Shown: in pieces, positions 8,363 to 17,467 of the stretch | How the letters are laid out: each line of letters opens with the position of its first letter | How positions within the stretch are numbered: position 1 is the stretch's first letter | The notes under the pieces: model-generated | Told to the model about the DNA's origin: nothing | The model's database searches: none | What the model saw: the letters and a program-made list of their open reading frames with translations, nothing else | Position numbers and translations under genes: made by a program | Assembly: GCA_964444665.1 (NCBI GenBank) | Contig: CAYUIE010000005.1 | Span: 129,169-193,168, forward strand | Source: CAYZTY01 sp964444665 | Lineage (GTDB): Bacteria; Planctomycetota; Phycisphaerae; Sedimentisphaerales; CAYZTY01 | DNA: 64,000 nt | Direction of reading: 5' to 3'

Positions 8363-8773
8363 ATGGTTGACGTCCATTCTAAAAAACAACGCTCCTACAA
8401 CATGTCTCAAATTAAGTGTAAAAATACCAAGCCTGAGATTGTTGTGCGTTCACTTGTTCATCGTTTGGGATACAGATATTCCCTGCACAGAAAAGACTTA
8501 CCCGGAAAACCTGATTTAGTTTTAGTTAAACATCGAAAAATAATCTTCGTCCACGGCTGCTTCTGGCATATGCACAACTGTCGTTATGGCCGGGTTATAC
8601 CTGCAACACGTAAACAATTCTGGCAGACCAAAAGGCAGGGTAATAAAGACCGCGACAGACGCAACCTGAAAAAACTTCGTCAGCAGGGCTGGAAGGTACT
8701 GACTGTCTGGGAATGCCAAATCAGGGATATTGAAAAACTAACCAAAAGGATTCAAAAATTTCTCATCTCATAA
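8363..8773 (+). CDS. vsr: very short patch repair endonuclease
   Basis: A 136-residue Vsr protein that nicks 5' of the T in T:G mismatches created by deamination of 5-methylcytosine. Catalytic and zinc residues match the E. coli numbering: D51 in GKPDLV, H64 and H69 in VHGCFWHMHNC, zinc ligands C66, H71 and C73, plus the WEC cysteine near 118. No clear ribosome binding site precedes the ATG, 9 bp after the nuclease stop, so coupling is likely. It protects the host from the mutational cost of the m5C methyltransferase. Confidence 0.95.
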   Translation: MVDVHSKKQRSYNMSQIKCKNTKPEIVVRSLVHRLGYRYSLHRKDLPGKPDLVLVKHRKIIFVHGCFWHMHNCRYGRVIPATRKQFWQTKRQGNKDRDRRNLKKLRQQGWKVLTVWECQIRDIEKLTKRIQKFLIS

Positions 8774-8828
8774 ACTTCAAAGATAAATCCATTAATACTG
8801 ATTATTCAAAGCCAACAAAATCCACTGG

Positions 8829-8998
8829 TAATCCTTCGACCTTGCTCAGGACAGGTGTCGCAGGAATGACCCGTCTACGCCTAAAGGCTACGCCGAGGCA
8901 AGCAAGAGAGATTGCCGCATCATCCCGATGAATCGGGACTCATCGCAATGACATAATATAAAGATATGGATTCCTGCTTTCGCAGGAATGACGAAAGA
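8829..8998. repeat. dispersed intergenic repeats
   Basis: Contains a CCTTCGACCTTGCTCAGGACAGG unit broken by small changes, a GAGATTGCCGC...CGCAATGAC unit (also near 9918-9950, 16518-16555 and 48515-48580), and a GGATTCCTGC...GCAGGAATGAC hairpin unit (also at 16490, 63128 and 63733). There is no gene in 8774-9076. Confidence 0.6.
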
Positions 8999-9076
8999 AA
9001 AACAACTGGCAATTTCAGTGGGGTTTCGGTATAAAAAGGTTCCTGTCAGTTATTATTAATAATTAAGGTGATAGAG

Positions 9077-9853
9077 ATGTTCGCACTTATAAGTGATATT
9101 CATTCGAACTTGGAGGCCTTGTCGGCCGTTCTGGCAGATATCGAGAAGCGGGGCATAAAAACCGTATTTTGCCTCGGCGACGTCGTGGGGTACGGGCCGA
9201 ACCCGAAGGAATGCCTTAGCCTGATAATGGAAAGCTGTAAGTTCTGCGTGCTGGGCAACCACGACTACGCGGTCTTTTACGAGCCGACAAATTTTAATCT
9301 CGGGGCAGAACAGGCCAGCTACTGGAGCAGAGATATTTTAGAGGCGGAAGAGCAGGCGGAATTGCGGAACCAGCGATGGGCCTTTTTAGGCTCGCAGCCG
9401 ATGCGCCAGACACTGGAGACGAACCTGAGCGACGTAAAGGCCAAAATCGACTTTGTGCATGCATCGCCGAGAAGGCCGATTAACGAATACATTTTTCCCG
9501 ACGATGTTTACACGAACCCGGCGAAGATGCGGCTGCTTTTCGAAAAGACCGACCACATCTGCTTTGTGGGGCACACGCATTTGCCGGGCGTCTTTCTCGA
9601 AGACCCCGATTTTTACGCCCCGGACGAGCTGGGCAACGTCTATCCCATCGTGTCAAACGAGCGGGCGATTATCAACGTCGGCTCGGTGGGCCAGCCGAGA
9701 GACAGGGACCCGCGGGCCGGCTACGTTTACATCGAGGGAAACGAAGTGCATTTTGTCAGATTAGAGTATGACCTCGAGGCCACAGCGGAAAAAATATACG
9801 CAATTGACGACCTGGACAACTTCGAGGCTGACAGGCTGACGGAGGGACGGTAG
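9077..9853 (+). CDS. calcineurin-like metallophosphoesterase
   Basis: 258 residues from the ATG at 9077, chosen because AAGGTG lies 6 nt upstream; a GTG nine bases earlier overlaps that site. Dimetal motifs: DIHSN (D7, H9), GDVVGYGP (D35), GNHD (60-63), a C-terminal GHTHLPG, and INVGSVGQPRD typical of YfcE-like phosphodiesterases. The substrate is unknown. It lies upstream of yidC but separated by repeat DNA, so shared function is not implied. Confidence 0.88.
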   Translation: MFALISDIHSNLEALSAVLADIEKRGIKTVFCLGDVVGYGPNPKECLSLIMESCKFCVLGNHDYAVFYEPTNFNLGAEQASYWSRDILEAEEQAELRNQRWAFLGSQPMRQTLETNLSDVKAKIDFVHASPRRPINEYIFPDDVYTNPAKMRLLFEKTDHICFVGHTHLPGVFLEDPDFYAPDELGNVYPIVSNERAIINVGSVGQPRDRDPRAGYVYIEGNEVHFVRLEYDLEATAEKIYAIDDLDNFEADRLTEGR

Positions 9854-9963
9854 GGGCCGGAGGCGGAGAATCAATTGATAATTGATGAATGATTATTGAT
9901 TATTGTAAGAAGAAAACAAGATTGCCGCGGCCTTACGGGCCTCGCAATGACAAACTGGACGAT

Positions 9964-12018
9964 ATGAAAATAAAAATCACTATAGGCATATTTTTGACGG
10001 CGTTCTTGGTTCTTTGCGGAATCCTTGTATTTGATTCGGGGCTTTTCGAAGCAGGCATAAGTGTTGAGAATAAGCTTGTAATGTCGCTGGCAAGCGAGGC
10101 GACGTTAGCAAGCCCGGAAGCTGCAGAACAAGTTGAACGTAACAGTAATGAGCAGGAGAGGTTTTCGAGTTTGCAGGCTGTTGGAGGAAGGCCAAAGACC
10201 GTTACATTAGGCTCGATTGACCCGGCAAGCGGATTTAAGTTCCAGGTGGAATTGAGCTCAAAAGGGGCCGCTATCAGAACGGCAACCTTGAGTGAATATA
10301 ACGACCGCGACCCCGATAAGGGGCGGTTTGTAATTCTCCTGCCGGTGATTCGGCGGGATGGCAGCGAAATTCTGTCGATGGCCAACGGCGATTTCGTTTT
10401 TGCCGACGAAGGATTGAAACTGCGGCTGGACAAGCTCGACTGGGCGTGCTCGGAAGTTGTGGACAGAGACAACTCAGAGAAAGTAAGTTTCGAGGCCCTC
10501 ATCAGGGACGCGCGGGGCAAAGACGCGGTCAAAATTACCAAAAAATACACGGTTATGCGGGACAGCTATCACCTCGAGTGTGAAGTGGACGTCCGGAACC
10601 TTACGAGCGATGAATTGAAGATGTGGTTCGAGCTGCAGGGGCCTTTGGGCATTAGGCGTGAGGGCACACGAATCGACGCGCGAAAAGTCGTGGGCGGCTT
10701 TATAGGCGCCGACGGCAAAACGAGCGGAGTAACCAAGGAAGTTGCCACGCCTTTCACCGGCAAACTCAAGAACAAGATGGGGCTGAGGGACGCTTCAAAA
10801 GAATATGAGATTGCCCAAACGCTGCAGGACAAAAACCAGGCCCGGCAAAAAGAACAAGCGGCCCTCGAACAGTTGCGAATAAAACCCCCGCGGGGCGACG
10901 TTCGTTTCCTGTGGGCGGCGACGGTAAATAAGTATTTCACGGCCATATTACGGCCTGTGCCGGATGCGGACGGCCCGGCGGCAGACTGGGTGACGGATAA
11001 GATAGCACGGTATTACGACCGGGACGAGACGAAAGAAGGTGACGAGACCATCGGCTTTAGCTTCACGATAGGCGCAAGACCTATTGAGCCGGGCGGCGTC
11101 AGGGGATATAAATTTCAACTTTATCTCGGGCCGAAAGACAAAAACCTCTTCGAGAAAAACGAGTTGTATCGCAAGCTCGGTTTTTATCACACAATCACCT
11201 TTTTATCCTGCTGCTGTCCGGCGAATCTGGTAAATCCACTGGCGTTCGGGATATTGGCGGTGATGAAATGGATGTACGGCATCATACCGAATTACGGGGT
11301 TGTTATCATCATACTGGTTTTTGTGGTCAGGCTGGTGATGCACCCGGTGACGAAGAAGAGCCAGGTTTCTATGATGAAGATGCAGAAGCTCGGGCCGAAG
11401 GTCGAGGAGATAAAGCAGCAATACGCGAACAACAAGGCGGAGATGAACAAGCGTGTGATGGCGCTCTACAAGGAGCAGGGTGCGGTGCCGATTATGGGCT
11501 GCCTGCCGATGTTTCTGCAGATGCCGATTTGGATTGCGCTTTACAGCGCGATATATGCAAGTGTCGACCTTCGCGGCGCGCCGTTTTTGCCGGTCTGGAT
11601 TACCGATTTGTCGGCGCCGGACGCGCTCGTGAAATTCTCGGCGGTGAATTTTCCGCTGTTAGGCAAGCTCGAATCGTTTAACCTTTTGCCGATTTTGCTG
11701 GGCGTCGGGATGTATTTGCAGCAGAAGCTGATGCCGCATGCATCGGCGCAGAGCGCGACAAATCCACAATCCGCCCAGCAACAAAAGATGATGCAGATTA
11801 TGATGCCGATTATGATGCTTTTGTTTTTGTATAATGCGCCGTCGGGTCTGAATCTTTATATTATGGCCAGCACGTTTGCCGGCATTCTCGAGCAGTATGT
11901 GATTCGAAGGCATAAAATTCAGGAGGAGGTAAAAGAGGCCGGGGGGCTGGTCTCGGTTACCTCCAAAACGGGGGGAAAGGTTAAAAAGAAAAAACCAAAA
12001 CCATTCTACAAAATTTAA
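9964..12018 (+). CDS. yidC: membrane protein insertase YidC
   Basis: 684 residues from the ATG at 9964; a longer frame would begin inside a dispersed repeat. Layout: N-terminal signal-anchor (IGIFLTAFLVLCGILVF), a periplasmic beta-rich domain (about 70-400), then the Oxa1/YidC core. The core has membrane segments around PNYGVVIIILVFVVRLVMHPV, MFLQMPIWIALYSAIYA, LLPILLGVGMYLQQKLM and MMPIMMLLFLYNAPSGLNLYIM. It ends in a basic tail (KKKKPKPFYKI). It inserts inner-membrane proteins with or without SecYEG. The next gene is mnmE, as in many bacteria. Confidence 0.96.
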   Translation: MKIKITIGIFLTAFLVLCGILVFDSGLFEAGISVENKLVMSLASEATLASPEAAEQVERNSNEQERFSSLQAVGGRPKTVTLGSIDPASGFKFQVELSSKGAAIRTATLSEYNDRDPDKGRFVILLPVIRRDGSEILSMANGDFVFADEGLKLRLDKLDWACSEVVDRDNSEKVSFEALIRDARGKDAVKITKKYTVMRDSYHLECEVDVRNLTSDELKMWFELQGPLGIRREGTRIDARKVVGGFIGADGKTSGVTKEVATPFTGKLKNKMGLRDASKEYEIAQTLQDKNQARQKEQAALEQLRIKPPRGDVRFLWAATVNKYFTAILRPVPDADGPAADWVTDKIARYYDRDETKEGDETIGFSFTIGARPIEPGGVRGYKFQLYLGPKDKNLFEKNELYRKLGFYHTITFLSCCCPANLVNPLAFGILAVMKWMYGIIPNYGVVIIILVFVVRLVMHPVTKKSQVSMMKMQKLGPKVEEIKQQYANNKAEMNKRVMALYKEQGAVPIMGCLPMFLQMPIWIALYSAIYASVDLRGAPFLPVWITDLSAPDALVKFSAVNFPLLGKLESFNLLPILLGVGMYLQQKLMPHASAQSATNPQSAQQQKMMQIMMPIMMLLFLYNAPSGLNLYIMASTFAGILEQYVIRRHKIQEEVKEAGGLVSVTSKTGGKVKKKKPKPFYKI

Positions 12019-12149
12019 AGCTTAAGGCTAAAAACGCAAAGCCAAAGCTTAAAACTTAAATTTTATCAGTTGTCTGCAAAAAGCTGTAAAGCTGTTTTTG
12101 AATTTTGAGTTATGGTTTTGAGTTTTGCGCTTTCAATTTTTCGTTTCTT

Positions 12150-13586
12150 ATGTATGAAACTAATCACACAATCGTAGCGGCAAGCAGTCCGCCGGGCGCG
12201 GGTGCGGAGGCGATTGTGCGCATAAGCGGGCCGGAAACGTTCAGTATTCTAAGAGAGATTTTTCACGGCCCGGATTATGGGTCGGCTTTGGTCGCGCGCA
12301 AAGGCCGAATATATTCTGGAAAGCTGCGCATCAAAGAGCAGTTAGTAATAGACGCAAAGGCTTACATATTCCCGGGGCCGAATTCCTATAACGGCGATGA
12401 CCTGGCTGAGCTGCATATCCTTACGAATCCGAGTGTGACCGAAGAGGTAATAAGGCGAGTAAAAGCGGCTGGTGCGCGCGGGGCGGGGCCGGGCGAATTC
12501 ACGGCAAGGGCGTACCTCAACGGCAAAATGGATTTAACGCAGGCCGAGGCGGTCGCCGAAGTGGTCGCCAGCAGTAACAAATTCCAGTTGGCTGCGGCGG
12601 AAAAACTCCTGGGCGGCAAACTGAGTCAGACGGTCCGGCAGCTTAGGGCCGAACTGCTCGAAGTGATGAGCCTTATCGAGGCGGGACTGGATTTTGCCGA
12701 GGAAGATATAGAATTTATAAGCAAGGCCGAGGCGGCCGAGGCAATTGAAAAGACACGTCTTAAACTGGAAGGATTACTTGCCAATCGCATTCAATACGAA
12801 GAGATGGTTGAGCTGCCGCCGGTCGCCGTCGTCGGAGTGACCAACGCGGGCAAAAGCAGTCTGCTAAATGCCCTGCTCGGAGGCGAGAGAAGCATAGTCT
12901 CGGAAACTAAAGATACGACGCGGGACGTGCTAACCGGAGTTCTAAAACTGGAGAAATTCGACTGCCTGCTCTTTGACTGCGCCGGGCTGACATGGCCAGC
13001 CGGGGATCAAGCGGTCACACCGGCAGGGGAGAAAAGTGCCTCTAATATTTTAGTTGAGCTTGCGCAGTCAGCGGCGATGGAGGCGATAAGAACTGCCTGC
13101 CTCGTTGTCCTTTGTATCGACGTTGCGAAAGAAGATTACAGCGAGGACCAAGGGATTATCGAGTTAGTTAAAGAAAGCAGGCTTTTGCCTGTAGCGACTA
13201 AGTGTGATTTGCTTAGCGGTGCGCAGTTAAAAAAGAATTTGGCTCGGTTAAAAACACTAACCGGAGCCGGGCTAATCGAGACCAGCGCAAAGACGGGGCA
13301 GGGCATCGGAACGCTGCGAGAAGCAATCGATAAGGCAATAAGCAAATTGAGACCGGGTGGCAGTGAAACCGAAGGTCAGTTTGCCGTTATGCAACGCCAC
13401 AGGCAGGTGGTAAGTGAGGCGCTGGATAGCACAAGACAGGCCGTTGAACAAATAAAGCTAAACAATGAAGAGGTCGCGGCAATGTATCTGCGGGCCGCGT
13501 ATCAGGCACTTGGCCCGATTGAAACGGAGAGGGTCGAAGAAGCCGTTCTCGAGCAAATCTTCTCGCGATTTTGTATCGGCAAGTGA
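12150..13586 (+). CDS. mnmE: tRNA uridine-5-carboxymethylaminomethyl GTPase
   Basis: 478 residues from the ATG at 12150, which gives the standard MnmE N-terminus (TIVAASSPPGAGAEAIVRISGP). G domain: P-loop GVTNAGKS (229-236), TTRD switch, G3 written DCAG (276-279) rather than the usual DTAG, G4 TKCD (350-353). It ends FCIGK, the C-terminal Cys-Gly-Lys signature. With MnmG it modifies the wobble uridine of several tRNAs. The start lacks an obvious ribosome binding site. The Thr-to-Cys change in G3 is unusual but the fold looks intact. Confidence 0.95.
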   Translation: MYETNHTIVAASSPPGAGAEAIVRISGPETFSILREIFHGPDYGSALVARKGRIYSGKLRIKEQLVIDAKAYIFPGPNSYNGDDLAELHILTNPSVTEEVIRRVKAAGARGAGPGEFTARAYLNGKMDLTQAEAVAEVVASSNKFQLAAAEKLLGGKLSQTVRQLRAELLEVMSLIEAGLDFAEEDIEFISKAEAAEAIEKTRLKLEGLLANRIQYEEMVELPPVAVVGVTNAGKSSLLNALLGGERSIVSETKDTTRDVLTGVLKLEKFDCLLFDCAGLTWPAGDQAVTPAGEKSASNILVELAQSAAMEAIRTACLVVLCIDVAKEDYSEDQGIIELVKESRLLPVATKCDLLSGAQLKKNLARLKTLTGAGLIETSAKTGQGIGTLREAIDKAISKLRPGGSETEGQFAVMQRHRQVVSEALDSTRQAVEQIKLNNEEVAAMYLRAAYQALGPIETERVEEAVLEQIFSRFCIGK

Positions 13587-13990
13587 CCGCCGAAGGCGGA
13601 TTCTCGATTCCCGATTCTCGATACTCGATGACAGAAGACGGATGACAGAGGGCAGAGGACGGATGACGGCCACGGATTATTTAACCATTCACCATTTAAC
13701 CATTTAACCAATAACCATTTAACCAATAACCATTTAACCAATAACCAGTTACTCCCTATGGGACGGCCAAGCCGGAAATCCGAAACAATATCTAAATTCT
13801 AATACCAAGTGCTCAAAACGTTCGGTTTTTCGAATTTTTGTAATTTGAATTTGTTTCGAGTTTAGTGCTTCGAGTTTCGGATTTTTGAGACTTTGCAAAA
13901 GTCGAAGTTATTGTTGATATTTCAGGTTGTGTAAATTATATTGTGGGGGGAAGGGGTATCTATTATTTTAGTATTTTAAGGGAAGATAAA
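13587..13990. repeat. gene-free block of dispersed repeats
   Basis: Contains CTCGATTCCCGATTCTCGATAC and GACAGAGGGCAGAGGACGG text (13600-13665). Five near-tandem ACCATTTAACCA/ATAACCATTTAACC units lie at 13680-13750, and TCCGAAAC...GAATTTGTTTCGAG text at 13780-13880. The same three families recur at 5.6 kb, 53.1-53.3 kb and 55.7 kb. Confidence 0.6.
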
Positions 13991-15085
13991 ATGAAACTGA
14001 AAGTAAAAGAGTTTGATGAAGGTTTTTCTCTAGCAGAAATGGGGTCTCTCCTATTCGGCTTGATATACATATCAGGTTACCTCGTAAATGCGCTATATGT
14101 AAGAAGTCGTGGCATTGCCCCGCTGCCTCTCCTTAAAGCCCAATATATTGAAACAGGATTAGTTTTTCTGATACTGACCGGTTTAATAGCAGCTATACCA
14201 TTACTGATTTTTAATATGGCGATCCACGGCCGTATCAAACACAATCAACAAATCACACCGACTATCGTAATTCCGGTTATAGTCACAACCAACTTCTTGC
14301 TTGTATTTTTGTTCTGGGCTGTATTCGTAACCGAATTTGAGTGGGAAGCTACAGCAACATTTTTTGGCGTGACATTGGCAGTGAAAAAGGCATTTCCCGT
14401 ATATTTAATTTCAATGCTCATTTTGCTTCCGGCCCTCCCGATAATACGTATGGCTGATTTTTCTCAAAAGGGATTTTTGCTTTTTCCAAAGCTATCTTCA
14501 GAAATAGACAACACGCTAACCTCGAAACCTATAAACGTTGTCATTCAGATTCTAAGGGGGGTTTCATTGATAATAACTTTAGCATTTGATTGTTTACTAC
14601 TCAAGGCCATCCCATGGCTCGCGGGTTTTCTTCTCACGGGCATTTATTTTGTCATAACAGTTTTTTTTCTACTCGGTGCCGTCTTTCTAGTTCGTTATCT
14701 GACAGGAATATTTGAAGACACTAATAAGCGAGCAGCAGTTTGGATTGTTGGAATTCCATTGCTGCTTTCCACTTATTATTTCTGCGCGACGGCTTACAGC
14801 TATGTAATCTACAATAACATACCAGTCAGTCGTGGTGGCAAATACCCAACATCAAAAGCAGTTTTAAAGCCGGCGCAAGAACTTTCAAAAAGCTGGCCTA
14901 TCGAGGTGTACGTCTTGGAGGAAACAGACGACCTGCTTTATGTTGTCTCCACAGCAGTGGAAAACTGGTTTACCAGTCATGAAGATGTTTGGACTATTCC
15001 ACGATCCGAAGTCGTACCATATCGGATAGTACACCTCTCGAATGGTGAGCCAAGGATAAACCACATCAGGCAAAAGAAAAAATAG
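13991..15085 (+). CDS. polytopic membrane protein of unknown function
   Basis: 364 residues from the ATG at 13991 with AAGGGAAG 6 nt upstream. At least seven hydrophobic segments are visible, for example ETGLVFLILTGLIAAIPLLI, VIPVIVTTNFLLVFLFWAVF, YLISMLILLPALPII, GIYFVITVFFLLGAVFLV and VWIVGIPLLLSTYYF. A C-terminal soluble part of about 80 residues follows (PIEVYVLEETDDLLYVVSTAVENWFTS). No family is recognised. It precedes a folded repeat and the TIR gene and has accessory-region codon character; a link to the TIR protein is possible but unproved. Confidence 0.7.
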   Translation: MKLKVKEFDEGFSLAEMGSLLFGLIYISGYLVNALYVRSRGIAPLPLLKAQYIETGLVFLILTGLIAAIPLLIFNMAIHGRIKHNQQITPTIVIPVIVTTNFLLVFLFWAVFVTEFEWEATATFFGVTLAVKKAFPVYLISMLILLPALPIIRMADFSQKGFLLFPKLSSEIDNTLTSKPINVVIQILRGVSLIITLAFDCLLLKAIPWLAGFLLTGIYFVITVFFLLGAVFLVRYLTGIFEDTNKRAAVWIVGIPLLLSTYYFCATAYSYVIYNNIPVSRGGKYPTSKAVLKPAQELSKSWPIEVYVLEETDDLLYVVSTAVENWFTSHEDVWTIPRSEVVPYRIVHLSNGEPRINHIRQKKK

Positions 15086-15137
15086 AATAAAGAAAAGTAA
15101 ACAGCGCTGCTGCCGGCCCGCCTTCGGCGGGTAAAAG

Positions 15138-15205
15138 GCCGCGATGAGGAAACTGACAGAGGTTCGCTGAAAGCGTGCATAAAACGGATTTTCGAACGGA
15201 AGGCC
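15138..15205. repeat. folded 67-68-nt repeat, copy A (upstream of TIR gene)
   Basis: Shares with copies at 17178-17244 and 58812-58878 the 5' block GCCGCGATGAGGAAAC, a small hairpin with TGAAA loop, the linker GTGCATAAAA (GTGTACAAAA in copy C) and the 3' block CGAAC.GAAGGC. Terminal GGCC/GGCC can pair. Copy A begins 53 bp after the membrane-protein stop and ends 131 bp before the TIR start. It could be a structured RNA or a recombination site. Confidence 0.6.
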
Positions 15206-15276
15206 AGGAATGCAATTCAAACGGGGTATGTCTTTGTTTTTTTATTAAATAAGACAATTTGGACCAGAAAAACGAC

Positions 15277-15305
15277 TTGACAGTTCAATGGAAAATGCTT
15301 ACTTT
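15277..15305 (+). promoter_or_regulatory. sigma-70-type promoter of the TIR gene
   Basis: TTGACA (15277-15282) and TACTTT (15300-15305) are separated by 17 bp, about 30 bp before the TIR gene's ATG, which has GAAAGGAAA as ribosome binding site. Confidence 0.55.
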
Positions 15306-15336
15306 TTGCATAGTAGATTATTGAAAGGAAAATAAT

Positions 15337-16386
15337 ATGGCAGAGGAGGTTAAAGAAAAACTACAACAAGCTGAAACAAAACCCAAACCTGGATCATCAC
15401 CTTTGGTTTTTATCAGTCACGATGCACGTGATGCCGAACTTGCAGAAGCTTTTAGCATATTACTTCGGACCACTACCGCTGGCATGCTCAAGTCATTTAG
15501 ATCTTCTGACAAAAAAGGAACAGAAGGAATTGAATTTGGCGAAGAGTGGTATAGAAGTCTAATGAAAAAATTAGAATCAGCGTCTGATGTTGTATGTCTT
15601 TTGACTGAAAGAAGTTTTGAGCGTCCATGGATATTATATGAAGCAGGTGTGGCTAAAGGGAAGTTGAACAAGCCTGTTTTAGGTGTAGCGCTTGGTATTC
15701 CTCTAGGTAAAGTTAATACTGGTCCTTTTTATCAATTCCAGAATAGTGACGATACCGAGGAATCTCTTACAAAGCTAATCATGCAGCTTGCTCGTCGTGT
15801 TCCTCCATGTGATCCTGATCCTAAAGTTGTTCAGGCCCAGGTTAAGGAATTCAAGGACAAGGTCAATGAGATACTGAACAAGCTTGGTGAATCGACAGAG
15901 GAAGAAGAGACACCGAGTGAATCATCCACTGCAAGATTATTTGAAGAACTGAAAGTTATTATTCGTGACATGCCAAGTCGCTTAGAAAAACGTCTTTCCG
16001 ATCCCAGATTTCGAGAGCGAAGACGAAAGATACTTCATTTTAATCCTATGGTACTCGAGGAAATGATGCATATGATGCCTAATGGACCAGGAGATCCAGC
16101 TGTAATCCTAATGGCAACAAGCATGTTCCGTGATACAGCACCATGGTTGGAGGTGCTTGGTCGTGAAGCTTATAATGCTATGAAAAGTCGAAGTCGACTC
16201 CGGAAAGAAAAAGCTATGAGAGCATTGAATCGCGCAATAGATCTTATGGTTCATAGTCCTATAGGTAGGGAATTCTTCATGGAATCAGAAGAAGAATATA
16301 TGGTGTTCCGCGATATGATGGAACGTCTAAAACACATTATTAAGCGAATGGTTGATATTGTAAGCGAGGAAGAATCCGCCGAATAA
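15337..16386 (+). CDS. TIR-domain protein, probable defence effector
   Basis: A 349-residue soluble protein. Residues 22-125 form a TIR-like domain: LVFISHDARDAELAEAFSILL, a central WYRSLMKKLESASDVVCLLTERS, and WILYEAGVAKGKLNKPVLGVA. E102 in the WILYEAG motif sits where TIR NADases have their catalytic Glu. Residues 190-349 are helical and charged with no recognised domain; ADPAVILMATSMFRDTAPWLEVLG is not present as a known sensor fold. Bacterial TIR proteins commonly degrade NAD or make cADPR-type signals in anti-phage systems. The helical half could be a sensor or oligomerisation module. It seems to be a single-gene unit. Confidence 0.8.
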   Translation: MAEEVKEKLQQAETKPKPGSSPLVFISHDARDAELAEAFSILLRTTTAGMLKSFRSSDKKGTEGIEFGEEWYRSLMKKLESASDVVCLLTERSFERPWILYEAGVAKGKLNKPVLGVALGIPLGKVNTGPFYQFQNSDDTEESLTKLIMQLARRVPPCDPDPKVVQAQVKEFKDKVNEILNKLGESTEEEETPSESSTARLFEELKVIIRDMPSRLEKRLSDPRFRERRRKILHFNPMVLEEMMHMMPNGPGDPAVILMATSMFRDTAPWLEVLGREAYNAMKSRSRLRKEKAMRALNRAIDLMVHSPIGREFFMESEEEYMVFRDMMERLKHIIKRMVDIVSEEESAE

Positions 16387-16800
16387 TTTTTTTTAATGTT
16401 TTTGTTATGAACTGCATCCAGAGGCCGCGATGGTTTCGTGAATCGTATCTCATATTTGGAATCTCGCCAGATTAGGGGGAGTGATATTGTGGATTCCGCA
16501 TCAAGTGCGGAATGACAAAAAAGAGATTGCCACGGCCCTACGGGACTCGCAATGACCGCAGTAAGCAAATATCGAATCCTTCGATTAAACTCAGGACAAG
16601 TATCGAACAAGGAACTCCAAATAATGAAGGCAGATCCCTCCACTCCGGCACGACAAGGTCGTGCCTTCGGTCGGGATGACAAAAGAGGGGGCGATTCAGA
16701 CATTAGTACTACTATACCAGCTTGAAAACGGCCTACAGTCAGGTTATAATTAATGATAGAGCGGCGTGTTCGATTTGCCTGCTTATCGGGTTGTTTGTTC
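16387..16800. repeat. gene-free block of dispersed repeats
   Basis: Contains GGATTCCGC...GCGGAATGACA (16491-16518), GAGATTGCCACGG...CTCGCAATGAC (16520-16556), a CCTTCGATTAAACTCAGGACA unit and GGCACGAC...GTCGTGCC text. Nothing coding is visible. Confidence 0.5.
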
Positions 16801-16825
16801 TAAAAAGTCTTCAAGGGAAAACCTT

Positions 16826-17111
16826 ATGAAAAAAGAGCGATTAATTACCGCCATATCTGTTCTTTTTCTTTTTACTTTTTTGGATTGTTCGTGCGCCCCC
16901 GTGGGTGGCCGGTGAATACGACGGCAACGAGGTGGCAAAGGACGGCAGCCACGGCACTTTGTATATGTACGGCCCGGACGCGGAGAGGCTTTTCGAAACA
17001 GTCAGGACCGTACTGGAAGCGTCGGAGTTTATGAACGGGGCGACTGTAAAATTGCGATACGGTCCGGCAAAAAACGGTGTCAAAGAAACAGAAAAAAAGA
17101 TAGGGGGATAA
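16826..17111 (+). pseudogene. small secreted protein interrupted by a frameshift
   Basis: ATG at 16826 starts MKKERLITAISVLFLFTFLDCSCAP, a clean signal peptide with possible lipobox, and stops at 16915. A second frame from about 16899 continues WVAGEYDGNEVAKDGSHGTL and on to KKIGG at 17111. Removing one C from the C5 run at 16896-16900 joins them into one 94-residue protein. The break is therefore a real frameshift or a homopolymer sequencing error. Function unknown. Confidence 0.55.
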
Positions 17112-17133
17112 TCAACAAGGTACGGGAAAAAAC

Positions 17134-17247
17134 GCTGCCGCCGGGAGCTTGTGCCCCTGTGCCTTAGGTAATAGGTAGCCGCGATGAGGAAACAAATGAT
17201 GGCACGTTGAAAGCGTGCATAAAAAAGTAATCCGAACTGAAGGCAGC
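17134..17247. repeat. folded repeat, copy B (upstream of Panacea pair)
   Basis: The core is 17178-17244, with an outer stem GCTGCC (17134-17139) / GGCAGC (17242-17247). The internal hairpin is GCACG/CGTGC around TTGAAAG. It begins shortly after the frameshifted secreted gene and ends 223 bp before the Panacea-domain gene. The rest of 17112-17467 holds only an AT-rich stretch with a TATAAT box at 17437-17442. Confidence 0.6.
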
Positions 17248-17467
17248 AAGTCAATGTATTATGTAATATCATAGCTACAGATAGAGAGAAAAGTTTATAA
17301 AAAGGCTTTTCGATTTTTTCTGTGTGAACCTCTATATTCTGAAGCACAAACTCCGTTTTTGAGCTAAAAATGAGGATTGGGGTAAAATTTTAAGAAAATT
17401 GTCATACAGCACTTTTTTTTTGGGCGATAGATAAGATATAATAAAACTAAGAAAGGGAAGTGAAAAT

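Noticed and set aside
9889..9963. N-terminal extension of YidC
   Set aside because: The extra codons lie in a GAGATTGCC-type dispersed repeat, and the ATG at 9964 starts a normal signal-anchor.
15138..15205. Hammerhead-ribozyme-like core GATGAG...GAAAC in the folded repeat
   Set aside because: GATGAG and GAAAC are adjacent with no stem II between them, and the flanking helices do not fit a hammerhead.
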